A stretch of 64,000 nucleotides of DNA from Chitinophagaceae bacterium 26-R-25 (GTDB lineage: Bacteria > Bacteroidota > Bacteroidia > Chitinophagales > Chitinophagaceae), in NCBI GenBank assembly GCA_029906195.1, contig JARWSJ010000002.1, positions 1,116,001 to 1,180,000 on the forward strand. Reading direction: 5' to 3'. Positions 8,305 to 18,619 of this stretch are shown one piece after another; positions within the stretch are counted from its first letter, which is position 1, and each line of letters begins with the position of its first letter. The position numbers and the translations under genes were made by a program. The notes beneath the pieces are model-generated. The model saw nothing but the letters and a program-made list of their open reading frames with translations. It did no database searches and was not told the origin of the DNA.

Positions 8305-10686
8305 CTATTCGCTTCGCAAACTCTTCACCGGATTCGCCACCGCAGCTTTTATCGCTTGAAAACTAACCGTAAACAGCGCAATGAATATCGCAGTAAGGGC
8401 GGCGAGTAAAAAGACCCACCAGCTTACAGATGTGCGATAGGCAAAGCTTTCCAACCATTTGTGCATGCCAATGTATGCCAGCGGCGATGCGATAATGATA
8501 GCTATCAAAACGAGTTTGATAAAGTCGCTTGACAGTAAAGTGGTGATGTTTGTAACAGATGCGCCCAAAACTTTTCTCACACCAATTTCTTTGGTACGCT
8601 GCATTGTGCTGTAGGATGCAAGGCCCAAAAGCCCGAGGCAGGAAATGAAAATTGCAAGGATCGCAAAGTTTAGAAAAAGATTGCCAAATCGCTCTTCGCC
8701 GCGATATTGTCTGTCGAAAAATTCATCCATGAAAAAGTAGCTGAACGGACGATTGGGAATCATTTCTTTCCACTTTTTCTCAATGCTCGCAAGGGTAGCA
8801 GGAACGTTGCCTCCGGTAATGTGTACAGAAAGCAGGTCGCTGCCGTCCGGTTCAATGCGCATAGTAAGCGGCTTGATCGGTTGCTGCAATGAGCGGAAAT
8901 GGAAGTCCTGCATCACGCCGATGATCTTTCCTTCACGTCCCCATTGTTTGAACTTTCTACCTACAGCTTCCTGCGGACTTGAGTAGCCCAGTAATTTCGT
9001 AACGGATTCATTCACCACCATGGCTTGGGTGGTGTCGGTGCCAAACTCTTTCGAGAAAGCCCTTCCGGCAACCATTTTGATTTTGTATTGCTGAATATAG
9101 TTCCAGTCAACAAAGTAAAGGTCGAGGTTGGCAATTTGCAGGTCGCCTTTTTTATTTTCAATTTCAGAATATGCCCCGGGATTTCCACTGCCCGGAACGC
9201 TAGATGACAAAGCAGTTGATTTCACATTCGGTAAACCATTCACTGCATTTTGCAGCGCAAACCTTGCCGGGTCGCCCTGTGTGCTCACGACCAGCATTTG
9301 ATCTTTTGAAAAACCAAGATCGCGTTTGCGCATATAATTCATTTGGGAATACACCACAAGTGTTGCAATGATCAGCACCACCGAGATAGCGAACTGAGCG
9401 ATCACCAAACCCTTGCGGAGTAAAATTCCTCTTGTGCCTGTTGCAAATCTTCCTTTTAAAACAACCACTGGTTTGAAGGAAGAGAGTATCAACGCGGGGT
9501 ATGCCCCGGCCAATACACCAATACCAACGGCTGCACTGAACAGCAACAACAAATATCGCCAGTTGGTAAAGATGCCATGACTTACTACTTTGCCTGCAAG
9601 TTTATTGAACATTGGCAGCAACAACACAGACAGCAAAACCGTAAGCAGGAATGCAATGATGCAAAGTATAACAGACTCTCCGATGAATTGTCTTGCTACT
9701 TGTGACTTTGCAGCGCCAACAACTTTTCTGATGCCTACTTCTTTGGCTCTTTCAGAAGAACGTGCTGTTGTAAGATTGATAAAGTTGATGCATGCAATCA
9801 GCAAAATGAAAACTGCGATGATCGAAAAAATGTACACATTGTTCATGTTGCCCGACTTATTACCGTCCCTGGTGGAAAGCAGATAAATGTCTTTTAAGGG
9901 TTCCAGCGTAAAGGTGTAGAACATCTGGCTTTCTTTCCTTTCCTTGCCATTGTTGCGTTCAATGAAATCCGGAAATTTCTTTTCCATCGCACGTGGATCA
10001 ACACCGGGTTTCAGCAACAAAAATGATGTGGCTCCAAAGTTGCCCCATTGCTGGTCCAGACCTTTGTTCAGATGTTGCGTAAGCGTACTCATTGACACCA
10101 GCATGTCGCCTTTGAGAATAGAGTTTTCAGGAATGTTTTGAATGATGCCGGTAACGGTTGACGGAATACCATCACCAGTTAAAAGCACTTGTTTGCCAAT
10201 CGGATCTTCATTGCCGAAATATTTTTTTGCAGCATCTTCAGTAAATACAATGCTGAACATGTCTTTAAGCGCTTTCTTGGGGTCGCCCTTGATCATCTTA
10301 ATATCGAACACGTCGAAGAAAGTTGAATCCGCAAATAGTGTGTTGTCTTCCTGGAATTTCGCATCTCCCTTTCTCACTAAAAAACTTCCATTGTTAACTC
10401 GTGTAAAGTTCTCCACTTCCGGAAACTCGCGTTTGATGTTTGGCGCAAACGGCCATGCAGTGACGCTTGTATTGATCGTTTCACTTGGCGTCTTTATGTC
10501 TGTGTTCAGCCGGTAAATATTTGCAGCCTTTGAATTGAATCTGTCATAGCTCAACTCAAATTTTACGTACAGGAAAATAAGAAAGCACGCGGTCATGCCC
10601 ACTGTCAATCCCAGTATATTTATGAAAGAAAAAACGCGATGCCGCCAGAGGTTGCGGAAAGCGATTTTGAGATAGTTTTTTATCAT
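8305..10686 (-). CDS. MacB/FtsX-type ABC permease 3 of 6
   Basis: A 793-residue double-FtsX permease, start MIKNYLKIAFRNLWRHRVFS. Half-joining motifs are KEVGIRKVVGA and KEIGVRKVLGA. By eye it groups with permease 5: both have an Asp-rich first periplasmic domain with EEDPIGK/DEDPMNK-like text, SSERAKEVG/SEKRAKEVG before the first helix block, and similar second halves. The tail is NPVKSLRSE. No signal peptide is expected because TM1 starts after a short basic cytoplasmic segment. As with its neighbours, an ATPase must be supplied in trans. Confidence 0.9.
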   Translation of the reverse strand: MIKNYLKIAFRNLWRHRVFSFINILGLTVGMTACFLIFLYVKFELSYDRFNSKAANIYRLNTDIKTPSETINTSVTAWPFAPNIKREFPEVENFTRVNNGSFLVRKGDAKFQEDNTLFADSTFFDVFDIKMIKGDPKKALKDMFSIVFTEDAAKKYFGNEDPIGKQVLLTGDGIPSTVTGIIQNIPENSILKGDMLVSMSTLTQHLNKGLDQQWGNFGATSFLLLKPGVDPRAMEKKFPDFIERNNGKERKESQMFYTFTLEPLKDIYLLSTRDGNKSGNMNNVYIFSIIAVFILLIACINFINLTTARSSERAKEVGIRKVVGAAKSQVARQFIGESVILCIIAFLLTVLLSVLLLPMFNKLAGKVVSHGIFTNWRYLLLLFSAAVGIGVLAGAYPALILSSFKPVVVLKGRFATGTRGILLRKGLVIAQFAISVVLIIATLVVYSQMNYMRKRDLGFSKDQMLVVSTQGDPARFALQNAVNGLPNVKSTALSSSVPGSGNPGAYSEIENKKGDLQIANLDLYFVDWNYIQQYKIKMVAGRAFSKEFGTDTTQAMVVNESVTKLLGYSSPQEAVGRKFKQWGREGKIIGVMQDFHFRSLQQPIKPLTMRIEPDGSDLLSVHITGGNVPATLASIEKKWKEMIPNRPFSYFFMDEFFDRQYRGEERFGNLFLNFAILAIFISCLGLLGLASYSTMQRTKEIGVRKVLGASVTNITTLLSSDFIKLVLIAIIIASPLAYIGMHKWLESFAYRTSVSWWVFLLAALTAIFIALFTVSFQAIKAAVANPVKSLRSE

Positions 10687-10724
10687 GATGAGGTTGATTA
10701 ACTTTTAATGAAAAAACGTTTTTT

Positions 10725-10865
10725 AAATTAAGAATTAGGAATTAAGAATTAAGAATGCTTTGTGTGTAGCATATTGCTTTTTTCTACAGAGCCTTTCTGT
10801 TCCTAATTAGTAAAGCATAGTCACCAATAGGGAATTCTTAATTCCTAATTCTTAATTCTTAATTG
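10725..10865. repeat. Family A inverted repeat
   Basis: Left arm 10725-10756, right arm 10831-10865. GCTTTGTGTG follows the left arm at 10757-10766. It lies between permeases 3 and 4. Confidence 0.8.
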
Positions 10866-10866
10866 T

Positions 10867-13305
10867 CTATTCAGTTCTCAAATTCTTGACAGGATTTGCA
10901 ATGGCTGCCTTGACCGCCTTATATCCAACAGTCATCCAGGCGATCACTATCGACGAAATGATGGCGATTGCAAACACGCTTACACTCAATGGAATCCTGA
11001 ATGCAAAATTTTGCAACCAGTTTTTCATCATCAAGTAAGCGGCGGGAACGGCCAGTGCAAATGCTATTAAGATCAATATGGTGAACTCTTTCGAGAATAA
11101 ATAAACGATGCTGCTCACGGAAGCGCCAAGCACTTTTCGTATGCCGATCTCTTTTGTTTTTTGAACGGCCATAAAAGAAACAAGTCCGTACAGGCCAAGA
11201 CAGGAAATGAAAATGGCAATGCCCGCGAATACCTTGTAAGCAAGTTCCATTTGATTTTCCTGTTTGTAAAAACGTTCGATGTTCTCATCAAGAAAGCTTG
11301 CCTGGTAAACATGTTCAGGAAATGCCTTTTCCCAAACATCCTTTATATTGCTCAATGTTTGCGAAAGATCCTTTGTTTGCAGTTTAATACCGATGGTTGT
11401 GTAAAACTGTTTCCTGGTCATCATTACAATTGGCTTTACTGCATCTCGCATTGAGTTGGTGGTGTAATCTTTCACCACACCAACAATTGGAGCCCAAATG
11501 CCGCGACCTCCCAATCTTATCGTTTTGCCAAGGGCATCCCTGGGATCAATGATGCCTAGTTTTTTCATCAATGTTTCGTTGATGACTACTTCTTTAATTG
11601 TATCACTTTCGCTGTAGCCGCGTCCTGCAAGAAAACGGAGGCCAAAGGTTTTGAAATAGTTAATATCACCTTGTTTGATGAATGTATTAAAGCCAAGTTC
11701 TTCCGTTGAATTGTTGAAATAGAAATTGGTTGCCCAATTGTTTTCGGAAGAAGGAGGATCACTGGAAAAACTTACAGACTGCACAGCCGGTATCAGTTCC
11801 AGTTGTTGTGTCAGTGATGTCATTTGCAGAAAGCTGGCGCTGTCAGTGATGTTTGGCAATATCATTACTGCATCTTTATTAAAACCAAGATCTGCCCTAT
11901 GTATAAAATTCATTTGGCTAACAGCTACCACTGTTCCAATAATGAGTGCTTGAGAAATAGAGAATTGTAGTACAACGAGAGCTCTGCGCATTGAAATACC
12001 ACCAACAGACGCAGACGTAATTTTATTTTTTAAAGCGAGTGCCGGTCTGAAGCCCGAAAGGACGACTGCAGGGTAAATACCGGTGATAAAAGTGATAACA
12101 ATGATAATCGCGAGCAGGAGGATAAATGTTGTCATTGTAAAAAGATGCACGCCATCCGGAATGTTTGAAACATAATGAAGATAGGGAAGGGCGAACATTG
12201 CAATAAGCAAACCGATAATCGACGAGAGCAACACAATTAAAAAAGTTTCTCCCATAATTTGCCAAACGAGCTGCACTCTTTTGCTGCCCAATACTTTTCT
12301 GATACCCACTTCTTTTGAGCGGCCAACAGCCTGTGCTGTAGAAAGGTTTACGAAATTGATGGAAGCCATTATAAGAATGAAAACGCCAATCAATGTGAGC
12401 GTCCACAATGTTGCTTTGCTGGTTATATGGTCGCCAAGGTTTTGATGCTGCATATCAAAGTGGACATCCTTCAACACCTGAAGCGTGAATTTTTTGTCAT
12501 TCGGAGCCGTCTGTTTAATGTATTTGCTCTTGAATGCAACAAGCTGCTTGTCGATTGATTTGGGTTCTGTATTGTCTGGAAGAAGTAAATACAATTGATG
12601 CGCAGTAGTGTTCGCTCCCCATTCTTCTGGCATAAAAGGATAAAGTCCAGAAGCAGTAGTAGAGGATTGTTTAAGCGTTTCGAAGGATGCTATGACACGC
12701 ATTGCCAGGTCCGTATTTACCGGTGCATCTTCCACAACTCCCGTTACGCGCAGGTTGAGCGTGTTGTCCATCTTCAGGTATTGTCCCATTGCATTCTTCC
12801 AGTCGCCAAAATATTTTTCTGCGTGGCTCTTGTCAATTACCACATTATTGGGTTGCGCAAGAGAGGAAGGATCACCGGCGAGCCATTGCGAATCGAATAT
12901 TTTGTAAAAGTCGGGCGATGTAAAGAACACGCCAGACTCTTCATAAAACTTTTTATCAGATGCGGTTGACCGGCCCGGTTCAAGCACAGTGATCTGGCTG
13001 CCGTAATTCGCATATAACTCGGCAGTTTCTTTAGCAACTGGGATATCAGTTTTGAATGCTTTTAAAAATGGCCCTGGCACTCCGGCATCGTAATCTATGC
13101 CATCTTTAAAAAAATCGTCTGTTACAATCCTGTAGATATTCTTACCGTTCTTGTGATAAGTGTCATAGCTCAACTCATGTTTCACGATCACAAAAATCAA
13201 CAGGCACGCAGCTATTCCCACGGCCAATCCCGCGATATTTATAATCGAATAGCCCTTGTGACGAAGAAGGTTGCGCCAGGCTATTTTGAGGTAGTTTTTA
13301 ATCAT
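10867..13305 (-). CDS. MacB/FtsX-type ABC permease 4 of 6
   Basis: I start this at the ATG at 13305 (812 residues, MIKNYLKIAWRNLLRHKGYS), which aligns with the starts of permeases 3 and 6; the open frame reaches 13344 but the extra 13 residues are absent from the paralogues. It pairs closely with permease 6: both have NTLNLRVTGVVEDAP/KTDFIITGVLKDLP-like text and SMRRALVVLQFSISQ/SLRRMLVITQFAISQ at the start of the second half. Half-joining motifs are KEVGIRKVLGS and KEIGIRKVLGA. The tail is NPVKNLRTE. The role is as for the other members: energy-coupled export with an ATPase in trans. Confidence 0.9.
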   Translation of the reverse strand: MIKNYLKIAWRNLLRHKGYSIINIAGLAVGIAACLLIFVIVKHELSYDTYHKNGKNIYRIVTDDFFKDGIDYDAGVPGPFLKAFKTDIPVAKETAELYANYGSQITVLEPGRSTASDKKFYEESGVFFTSPDFYKIFDSQWLAGDPSSLAQPNNVVIDKSHAEKYFGDWKNAMGQYLKMDNTLNLRVTGVVEDAPVNTDLAMRVIASFETLKQSSTTASGLYPFMPEEWGANTTAHQLYLLLPDNTEPKSIDKQLVAFKSKYIKQTAPNDKKFTLQVLKDVHFDMQHQNLGDHITSKATLWTLTLIGVFILIMASINFVNLSTAQAVGRSKEVGIRKVLGSKRVQLVWQIMGETFLIVLLSSIIGLLIAMFALPYLHYVSNIPDGVHLFTMTTFILLLAIIIVITFITGIYPAVVLSGFRPALALKNKITSASVGGISMRRALVVLQFSISQALIIGTVVAVSQMNFIHRADLGFNKDAVMILPNITDSASFLQMTSLTQQLELIPAVQSVSFSSDPPSSENNWATNFYFNNSTEELGFNTFIKQGDINYFKTFGLRFLAGRGYSESDTIKEVVINETLMKKLGIIDPRDALGKTIRLGGRGIWAPIVGVVKDYTTNSMRDAVKPIVMMTRKQFYTTIGIKLQTKDLSQTLSNIKDVWEKAFPEHVYQASFLDENIERFYKQENQMELAYKVFAGIAIFISCLGLYGLVSFMAVQKTKEIGIRKVLGASVSSIVYLFSKEFTILILIAFALAVPAAYLMMKNWLQNFAFRIPLSVSVFAIAIISSIVIAWMTVGYKAVKAAIANPVKNLRTE

Positions 13306-13342
13306 GACTTTTCGATTAAATATTAGCAAACAAGTAAGACAC

Positions 13343-13480
13343 AATTAAGAATTAGGAATTAAGAATTAAGAATGCTTTGTGTGTTACATTGCCTATTTTT
13401 TTTCACAGTTTCAATATTTGCACTAGTACTGAATAATTGGCAATTAAGAATTCCTAATTCTTAATTCTTAATTGCTAATT
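13343..13480. repeat. Family A inverted repeat
   Basis: Left arm 13343-13373 and right arm 13441-13475; GCTTTGTGTG at 13374-13383. It lies between permeases 4 and 5. Confidence 0.8.
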
Positions 13481-13489
13481 CGTAGTTGT

Positions 13490-15850
13490 CTATTCTGTTC
13501 TCAAACTTTTCACCGGATTCGCCACCGCTGCTTTAATCGCCTGGTAGCTCACAGTGGCGAGGGCAATAACAATTGCTAACACTCCTGCTGCGATGAATGT
13601 AAACCAGCTTATAGGAACACGGTAGGTATAATGTTGCAACCAGCTGTGCATCGCCCACCAAGCAATGGGTGTGGCAATGACGATGGCAACAATTACCAGG
13701 CGTAAAAAATCTTTTGATAGCAGTGCTGTGATATTGCTAACAGATGCGCCGAGTACTTTGCGCACACCAATTTCTTTGATCCTGTTCTCTGCCATGTAAG
13801 TGGCCAAGCCAAAAAGGCCAAGGCAGGAAATAAAGATTGTTAGCGCAGAAAAAAGTCTTGCCAGTGTGGCCGTTGTTTCTTCGTCTGCAAATTTCCGTGC
13901 GTATTCTTCATTTACGAATTTGTATTCAAAAGGATATTCGGGATTGTAACGTTTGAATATTTTTTCGGTCTCGGCGATGTTCTTTTGCATACCGTTTGCT
14001 TCGTTGAATTTTATGTGCACGACATTGAACCAACCCTTGGGCCCTTCCACAACCATCGGTCGCATTGGTTCGTAAGGGCTTTGTAAAATGAAATCTTGTA
14101 CCACACCCACAACATGCCAATCGATGCCGTTGTCTTTTATTGGTGTACCGATGGGATTTTTAAGATTCATTGCTTTTACCGCTGATTCATTTAGCACGAG
14201 CGCAGTAGAATCAGTGGGGTAGTTGATAAGATCGATGTCGCGGCCCTGTATGATTTTCATGCCGGCTGTTTTAACGAGGTTGCCATCACTGCAGTAACGG
14301 TAGAAATCAGTTTTGTCATTTGGGTCTTTCCCTGGCCATTCAAAACCCCAGGTGTCGCTCCAGCTTTCGGTTATAGGCGCGCTGGTTTTACTTATGTTTG
14401 TTGCAATGCCCTGGCTTAACAGATCATTTTTAATAAGCTGCATATTCTTTTCCATGTCACCACAGAGGAACACATAGGCGAGATTATTTCTGTCATAGCC
14501 TGTTTCGCGTTGCTGTGCGTAGTTGATCTGGTGTTGAATGATGATGGTGCAAATGATCAAAGCGATGGCAAATGTGAACTGTGCCACTACCAATACTTTG
14601 CGGGGCGTTATTAATGCGCTTACTTTTTTGAACGTACCTTTCAAGACTGCTACAGGCCTGAAAGATGATAGGAAAAACGCCGGGTAGCTTCCCGCAATTA
14701 ATCCTGTAAATAATACAAAGCCCAGGCCAGCCATCCAGAAATAAGGATTGCCGAATTCAAGTCGCAGATTCTTTTTCACGAGCAAGTTATAAGAAGGCAA
14801 GGCAAGTTGTACCAGTACAATGGCAATGACGCCTGCTATTAGAGCAATGAGAACCGACTCTCCCAAAAACTGCGTGATGAGCGAACTTTTCATGGCACCC
14901 ACAACTTTTCTGATGCCTACTTCTTTGGCACGCTTTTCACTTCTCGCGGTGCTTAGATTCATGAAGTTGATGCAGGCAATAAGCAGGATAAGCATCGCTA
15001 TGGTTGTGAAAACGCGAATGGTGGTGATACGACCGCCTGCGGCTTTTCCATTTTCAAAACGATCGTACAAGTATTGGTCCTCTAGAGGGTACATGAATAC
15101 TTCAATCTTTTCACGTCCCTTTAAATGATCGTAGGTGATGTTTTTTATTTTGTTGTTGAATGCTGCAAGGCCGCCATTTTGTTTCAGCATCACAAAAGTC
15201 ATTGTAGAGTTGTTGTCCCAGTTATCATCATCCCAATCACGTACTTTCATGTATGACCATGGCAGCAGGTATTCAAAGTCAAACATGGTGTTGTTTGGCA
15301 AGTCCTTCATAACAGCCGTTACAGTAAAATTGTCCCTGTTGTCAAGTTTGACAACTTTATTCATTGGGTCTTCATCTCCAAAAAGTTTCTTTGCCAGTTT
15401 TTCTGTGACTACGATTGAGTAGGTATTGCTCAATGCCTTATCTGGATTGCCTTTCAATAAGGGCAGGCTGAACATGTGGAGAAAACCTGAATCCGCCATT
15501 GTGCCGTGAACATTTAATCTTTTATCACCAAGAGAGAAAAGCAAATTCGCTCCCCAATGCACTCTTGTCACTTCTTCCACCTCGGGATAATCTTTCTTTA
15601 AAGTAGGTGCGAGTATTTTCGGAGTGGTGCTCCAACACTGCAGCTTATTGTCGAAAATACTTTTATTATATGCTCTGTAAATTCTGTCACCCTTTTCATG
15701 AAAGCGATCACGACTCACTTCATTCTGCACCCACAGCAAAATCAAAATGGCACTAGCCATGCCAATAGCCAGACCACTGATATTGATGATCGTAAAACCT
15801 TTTCTTTTCAGAAGGTTTCGAAAAGCCACTTTGAAGAAGTTTTTGAACAT
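13490..15850 (-). CDS. MacB/FtsX-type ABC permease 5 of 6
   Basis: The shortest array member, 786 residues, start MFKNFFKVAFRNLLKRKGFT. Half-joining motifs are KEVGIRKVVGA and KEIGVRKVLGA. It is most like permease 3 in the first helix block and in PRKVLVVAQFTFAIAL at the second TM segment. The second periplasmic domain differs most from the others (SWSDTWGFEWPGKDPN), which may reflect a different partner or substrate. The tail is NPVKSLRTE. The gene lies between family A elements on both sides. Confidence 0.9.
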   Translation of the reverse strand: MFKNFFKVAFRNLLKRKGFTIINISGLAIGMASAILILLWVQNEVSRDRFHEKGDRIYRAYNKSIFDNKLQCWSTTPKILAPTLKKDYPEVEEVTRVHWGANLLFSLGDKRLNVHGTMADSGFLHMFSLPLLKGNPDKALSNTYSIVVTEKLAKKLFGDEDPMNKVVKLDNRDNFTVTAVMKDLPNNTMFDFEYLLPWSYMKVRDWDDDNWDNNSTMTFVMLKQNGGLAAFNNKIKNITYDHLKGREKIEVFMYPLEDQYLYDRFENGKAAGGRITTIRVFTTIAMLILLIACINFMNLSTARSEKRAKEVGIRKVVGAMKSSLITQFLGESVLIALIAGVIAIVLVQLALPSYNLLVKKNLRLEFGNPYFWMAGLGFVLFTGLIAGSYPAFFLSSFRPVAVLKGTFKKVSALITPRKVLVVAQFTFAIALIICTIIIQHQINYAQQRETGYDRNNLAYVFLCGDMEKNMQLIKNDLLSQGIATNISKTSAPITESWSDTWGFEWPGKDPNDKTDFYRYCSDGNLVKTAGMKIIQGRDIDLINYPTDSTALVLNESAVKAMNLKNPIGTPIKDNGIDWHVVGVVQDFILQSPYEPMRPMVVEGPKGWFNVVHIKFNEANGMQKNIAETEKIFKRYNPEYPFEYKFVNEEYARKFADEETTATLARLFSALTIFISCLGLFGLATYMAENRIKEIGVRKVLGASVSNITALLSKDFLRLVIVAIVIATPIAWWAMHSWLQHYTYRVPISWFTFIAAGVLAIVIALATVSYQAIKAAVANPVKSLRTE

Positions 15851-15868
15851 GGTGGTGTGGTTTTGAAC

Positions 15869-16008
15869 AATTAAGAATTAGGAATTAAGAATTAAGAATG
15901 CTTTGTGTGCAGCATTTCTTATTTTTTTTACACAATTCCTATGTTCGATATTAGTAGTGCATAATCGCTAATACAGAATTCTTAATTCTTAATTCCTAAT
16001 TCTTAATT
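15869..16008. repeat. Family A inverted repeat
   Basis: Left arm 15869-15899 and right arm 15974-16008; the spacer starts with GCTTTGTGTGCAGCATT (15900 onward). It lies between permeases 5 and 6. Confidence 0.8.
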
Positions 16009-16023
16009 GGTATCTCCGTTTCG

Positions 16024-18423
16024 TTATTCACTTCGCAAACTACTCACTGGGTTCGCCAACGCTGCTCTCGCCGAACGATACCCAACTGTCACAACAGCAA
16101 TAACAAAGGTTGCAAGTACAGACAGCATGAATATACCCGCTCCGATGTTTATCCTGTACACAAAGTCTTCAAGATATTTATGCATTGCCCACCAGCCAAT
16201 CGGGGCAGCGATGACAAAAGCGATCAGCAATAGTTTTGAAAACTCTTTGCCAAATATCCAGAGTATGTTGGGAATGCTCGCGCCCAACACTTTTCTTACG
16301 CCAATTTCTTTTGTTTTTCTTACGGCCATAAATGAAACAAGTCCATACAATCCAAGACAGCCAATAAACACAGCAATGCCTGTAAATATTTGTATCAGGC
16401 GCAACATCATCACATCAAGTTCATAGAACTTGTTGATCTTGTCATCAAGAAATTCGTAGCTGTAAACATAATCGGGATATACTTCGTTCCATATTTTTTC
16501 AAAAGCTGGCAACAGGGATTTAATATTGTTCATGTTCATTTTGATCGCGCAGGTTTGGTAGCGACCATAGTCAGGGTAAATAACAAGTGGCTCGATCTTG
16601 CTGTGAAAGGACAGGTTGTAAAAATCCTTTACCACACCAACAACCGGAAATCTGTGATTTGGCCCATTCACGCTAATATTTTTTCCAAGTATGTCTTTCG
16701 GTTGCAAGCCGAGACTCTTCACAAATGTTTCATTTACCACGTATTCTTTTGCTGTATCGGCGAGCATGTAATTTCTTCCGGCGATCAATTGCAAACCGAA
16801 TGTGTTGATATATTCATTGTCTGCTGTTTTTTGATTTGCTGACCAATGTTCAGGTTCGGGGTTGTTGTTGTAAAATGCACCTGATGAATTGTTGGCTTGC
16901 GCAGCAGGCGGTGAGAAGCCATAACTGATTTTTTCAACTCCTGCTAACGACGAAAGCCTGTCGCGCATATTGTTCATTTTGATCTTTGTGGTATCTGGTA
17001 TCGGAAGGATAACGATCGCATCTTTTGTAAATCCCATGTCTGCATTTTGCGAATAATGCATTTGGCTTGCAATAACAATAGCGCCGATGATGAGTATTTG
17101 AGAGATGGCAAATTGCGTGATCACGAGCATGCGGCGCAATGAAAAGCCACCAATATGTTTTTGCGATAGTTTGCTTTTTAATGCCAATACTGGTTGAAAT
17201 CTTGCCAATACGAGGCCAGGATAGGAGCCGGAGAGAAAAACAACGACGAGCAGCAGCAGTGGTAAAAACAAAAGCAGCTGATAGTTGCGAACGAAGGTTA
17301 ATTCCATCTCCACATGAAGCAAACTATTGAGGTAAGGAACGGTCATTTTTGCGATCCAGTAAGCGAGGCAGAAAGCAAAGAAAGTGATTATAAAAGTTTC
17401 TGCGATGAACTGCCAGAAAAGTTGTGAACGCATGCTACCCAATACTTTTCTGATGCCTATTTCTTTTGAACGATTCAATGCCTGCGCCGTTGCAAGATTG
17501 ATAAAGTTGACACATGCTGTTGTGATCAGGAGCACTGCAATGAAGGCCAGTGCCCACAGATATTTTTTGTCGGTATTGGCGTCATATTTTGTATCGAAGT
17601 GAATGTCTGCCAGTGGCTGTACCAAATATTTCCTTGCTTTGGCTTCGCGGCCCTCATAGTTGTTTTTAACTATTTGCGCCAATGCTGCGTTGGCCGTTGC
17701 TGCGGTTATTCCTTTTTTCAATAACACAAAACAATGACACTCGCTGTAGGTGCCGTGCCATCCATTTGCATCATCTGCCATCCATTCGCTGTAGGTCTTT
17801 AAGTTGGCGTAGGAAACATAAATTTCCTGGTGCCTGTCTGTGTTATTTGGCAGATCCTTTAAAACGCCTGTGATGATGAAGTCTGTTTTGTTGTCAACGC
17901 GTATGGTTTTGTTCATCGCAGCTTCTTCAGAACCAAAATATTTCTTCGCTAATTTTTGGGTGATGATAGCAGAGTTCGGACTGCTAAGCATTGTGCCTGG
18001 ATTACCCATCACCAATGGAAAATTAAGGATGGAAAAGAAAGCAGGCTCAACGAATGCAACACCCGAAGGCTCCTGGAATTTTTTTATTTCTTTTTCTTTT
18101 GGCAGAGAGATCAATTCGTTGTCGAAGCTGATCACTCGTGCTACCTGTTCTGCAAACGTTGTAGTATTGCGAATGGCTTTGCCAACAGGAGAAGGCAAGC
18201 CCTGGTTATATCCTGATTGATCGCCATCGTGATACTCACTAACCACGCGGTAAATTCTATCCTTGTTGTTATGAAAATTATCAAAACTTAAATGGTGCAT
18301 GATCAGTGTATAGATCAGTATACAACACGCAACACCAAGCGTAAGGCCAAGCACATTAATGATGGTGTACGCTCTGTTCCTGGTGAGATTGCGCCAGGCA
18401 ATTTTGAAGTAGTTTTTTATCAC
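16024..18423 (-). CDS. MacB/FtsX-type ABC permease 6 of 6
   Basis: A 799-residue permease, first of the six to be transcribed, directly after ATPase 2. Start MIKNYFKIAWRNLTRNRAYT. Motifs KEIGIRKVLGS and KEIGVRKVLGA join the halves. It pairs with permease 4 across the whole length. The tail is NPVSSLRSE, with serine where the other five have lysine. In many Bacteroidota loci an adaptor-ATPase-permease order like the one here (19427-20686, 18620-19297, this gene) is the basic pump, so this is the best candidate for the ancestral permease; that is inference. Confidence 0.9.
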   Translation of the reverse strand: MIKNYFKIAWRNLTRNRAYTIINVLGLTLGVACCILIYTLIMHHLSFDNFHNNKDRIYRVVSEYHDGDQSGYNQGLPSPVGKAIRNTTTFAEQVARVISFDNELISLPKEKEIKKFQEPSGVAFVEPAFFSILNFPLVMGNPGTMLSSPNSAIITQKLAKKYFGSEEAAMNKTIRVDNKTDFIITGVLKDLPNNTDRHQEIYVSYANLKTYSEWMADDANGWHGTYSECHCFVLLKKGITAATANAALAQIVKNNYEGREAKARKYLVQPLADIHFDTKYDANTDKKYLWALAFIAVLLITTACVNFINLATAQALNRSKEIGIRKVLGSMRSQLFWQFIAETFIITFFAFCLAYWIAKMTVPYLNSLLHVEMELTFVRNYQLLLFLPLLLLVVVFLSGSYPGLVLARFQPVLALKSKLSQKHIGGFSLRRMLVITQFAISQILIIGAIVIASQMHYSQNADMGFTKDAIVILPIPDTTKIKMNNMRDRLSSLAGVEKISYGFSPPAAQANNSSGAFYNNNPEPEHWSANQKTADNEYINTFGLQLIAGRNYMLADTAKEYVVNETFVKSLGLQPKDILGKNISVNGPNHRFPVVGVVKDFYNLSFHSKIEPLVIYPDYGRYQTCAIKMNMNNIKSLLPAFEKIWNEVYPDYVYSYEFLDDKINKFYELDVMMLRLIQIFTGIAVFIGCLGLYGLVSFMAVRKTKEIGVRKVLGASIPNILWIFGKEFSKLLLIAFVIAAPIGWWAMHKYLEDFVYRINIGAGIFMLSVLATFVIAVVTVGYRSARAALANPVSSLRSE

Positions 18424-18431
18424 GAGGAATT

Positions 18432-18608
18432 AATTAAGAATTAGGAATTAAGAATTAAGAATGCGTCAATGTCGACGACGTTGGCAGGGTACAGCATTAA
18501 TTAAAGAGAAATAATCTCTTTTCTTTTTATTGAAAATTCACGGCAATAGCTAATTAGGAATGTTGCTCACACAGAATTCTTAATTCTTAATTCCTAATTC
18601 CTAATTAA
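18432..18608. repeat. Family A inverted repeat with unrelated spacer
   Basis: Left arm 18432-18462 and right arm 18573-18608. Unlike the five inter-permease elements, its spacer does not begin with GCTTTGTGTG and does not match theirs; a mirrored CACACAGAATTC is present next to the right arm instead. It separates ATPase 2 from permease 6. Confidence 0.8.
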
Positions 18609-18619
18609 CTAGTGTGTGA

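Noticed and set aside
13306-13344. Extended N-terminus of permease 4
   Set aside because: The 13 extra residues overlap the start of a family A arm and are missing from all five paralogues.
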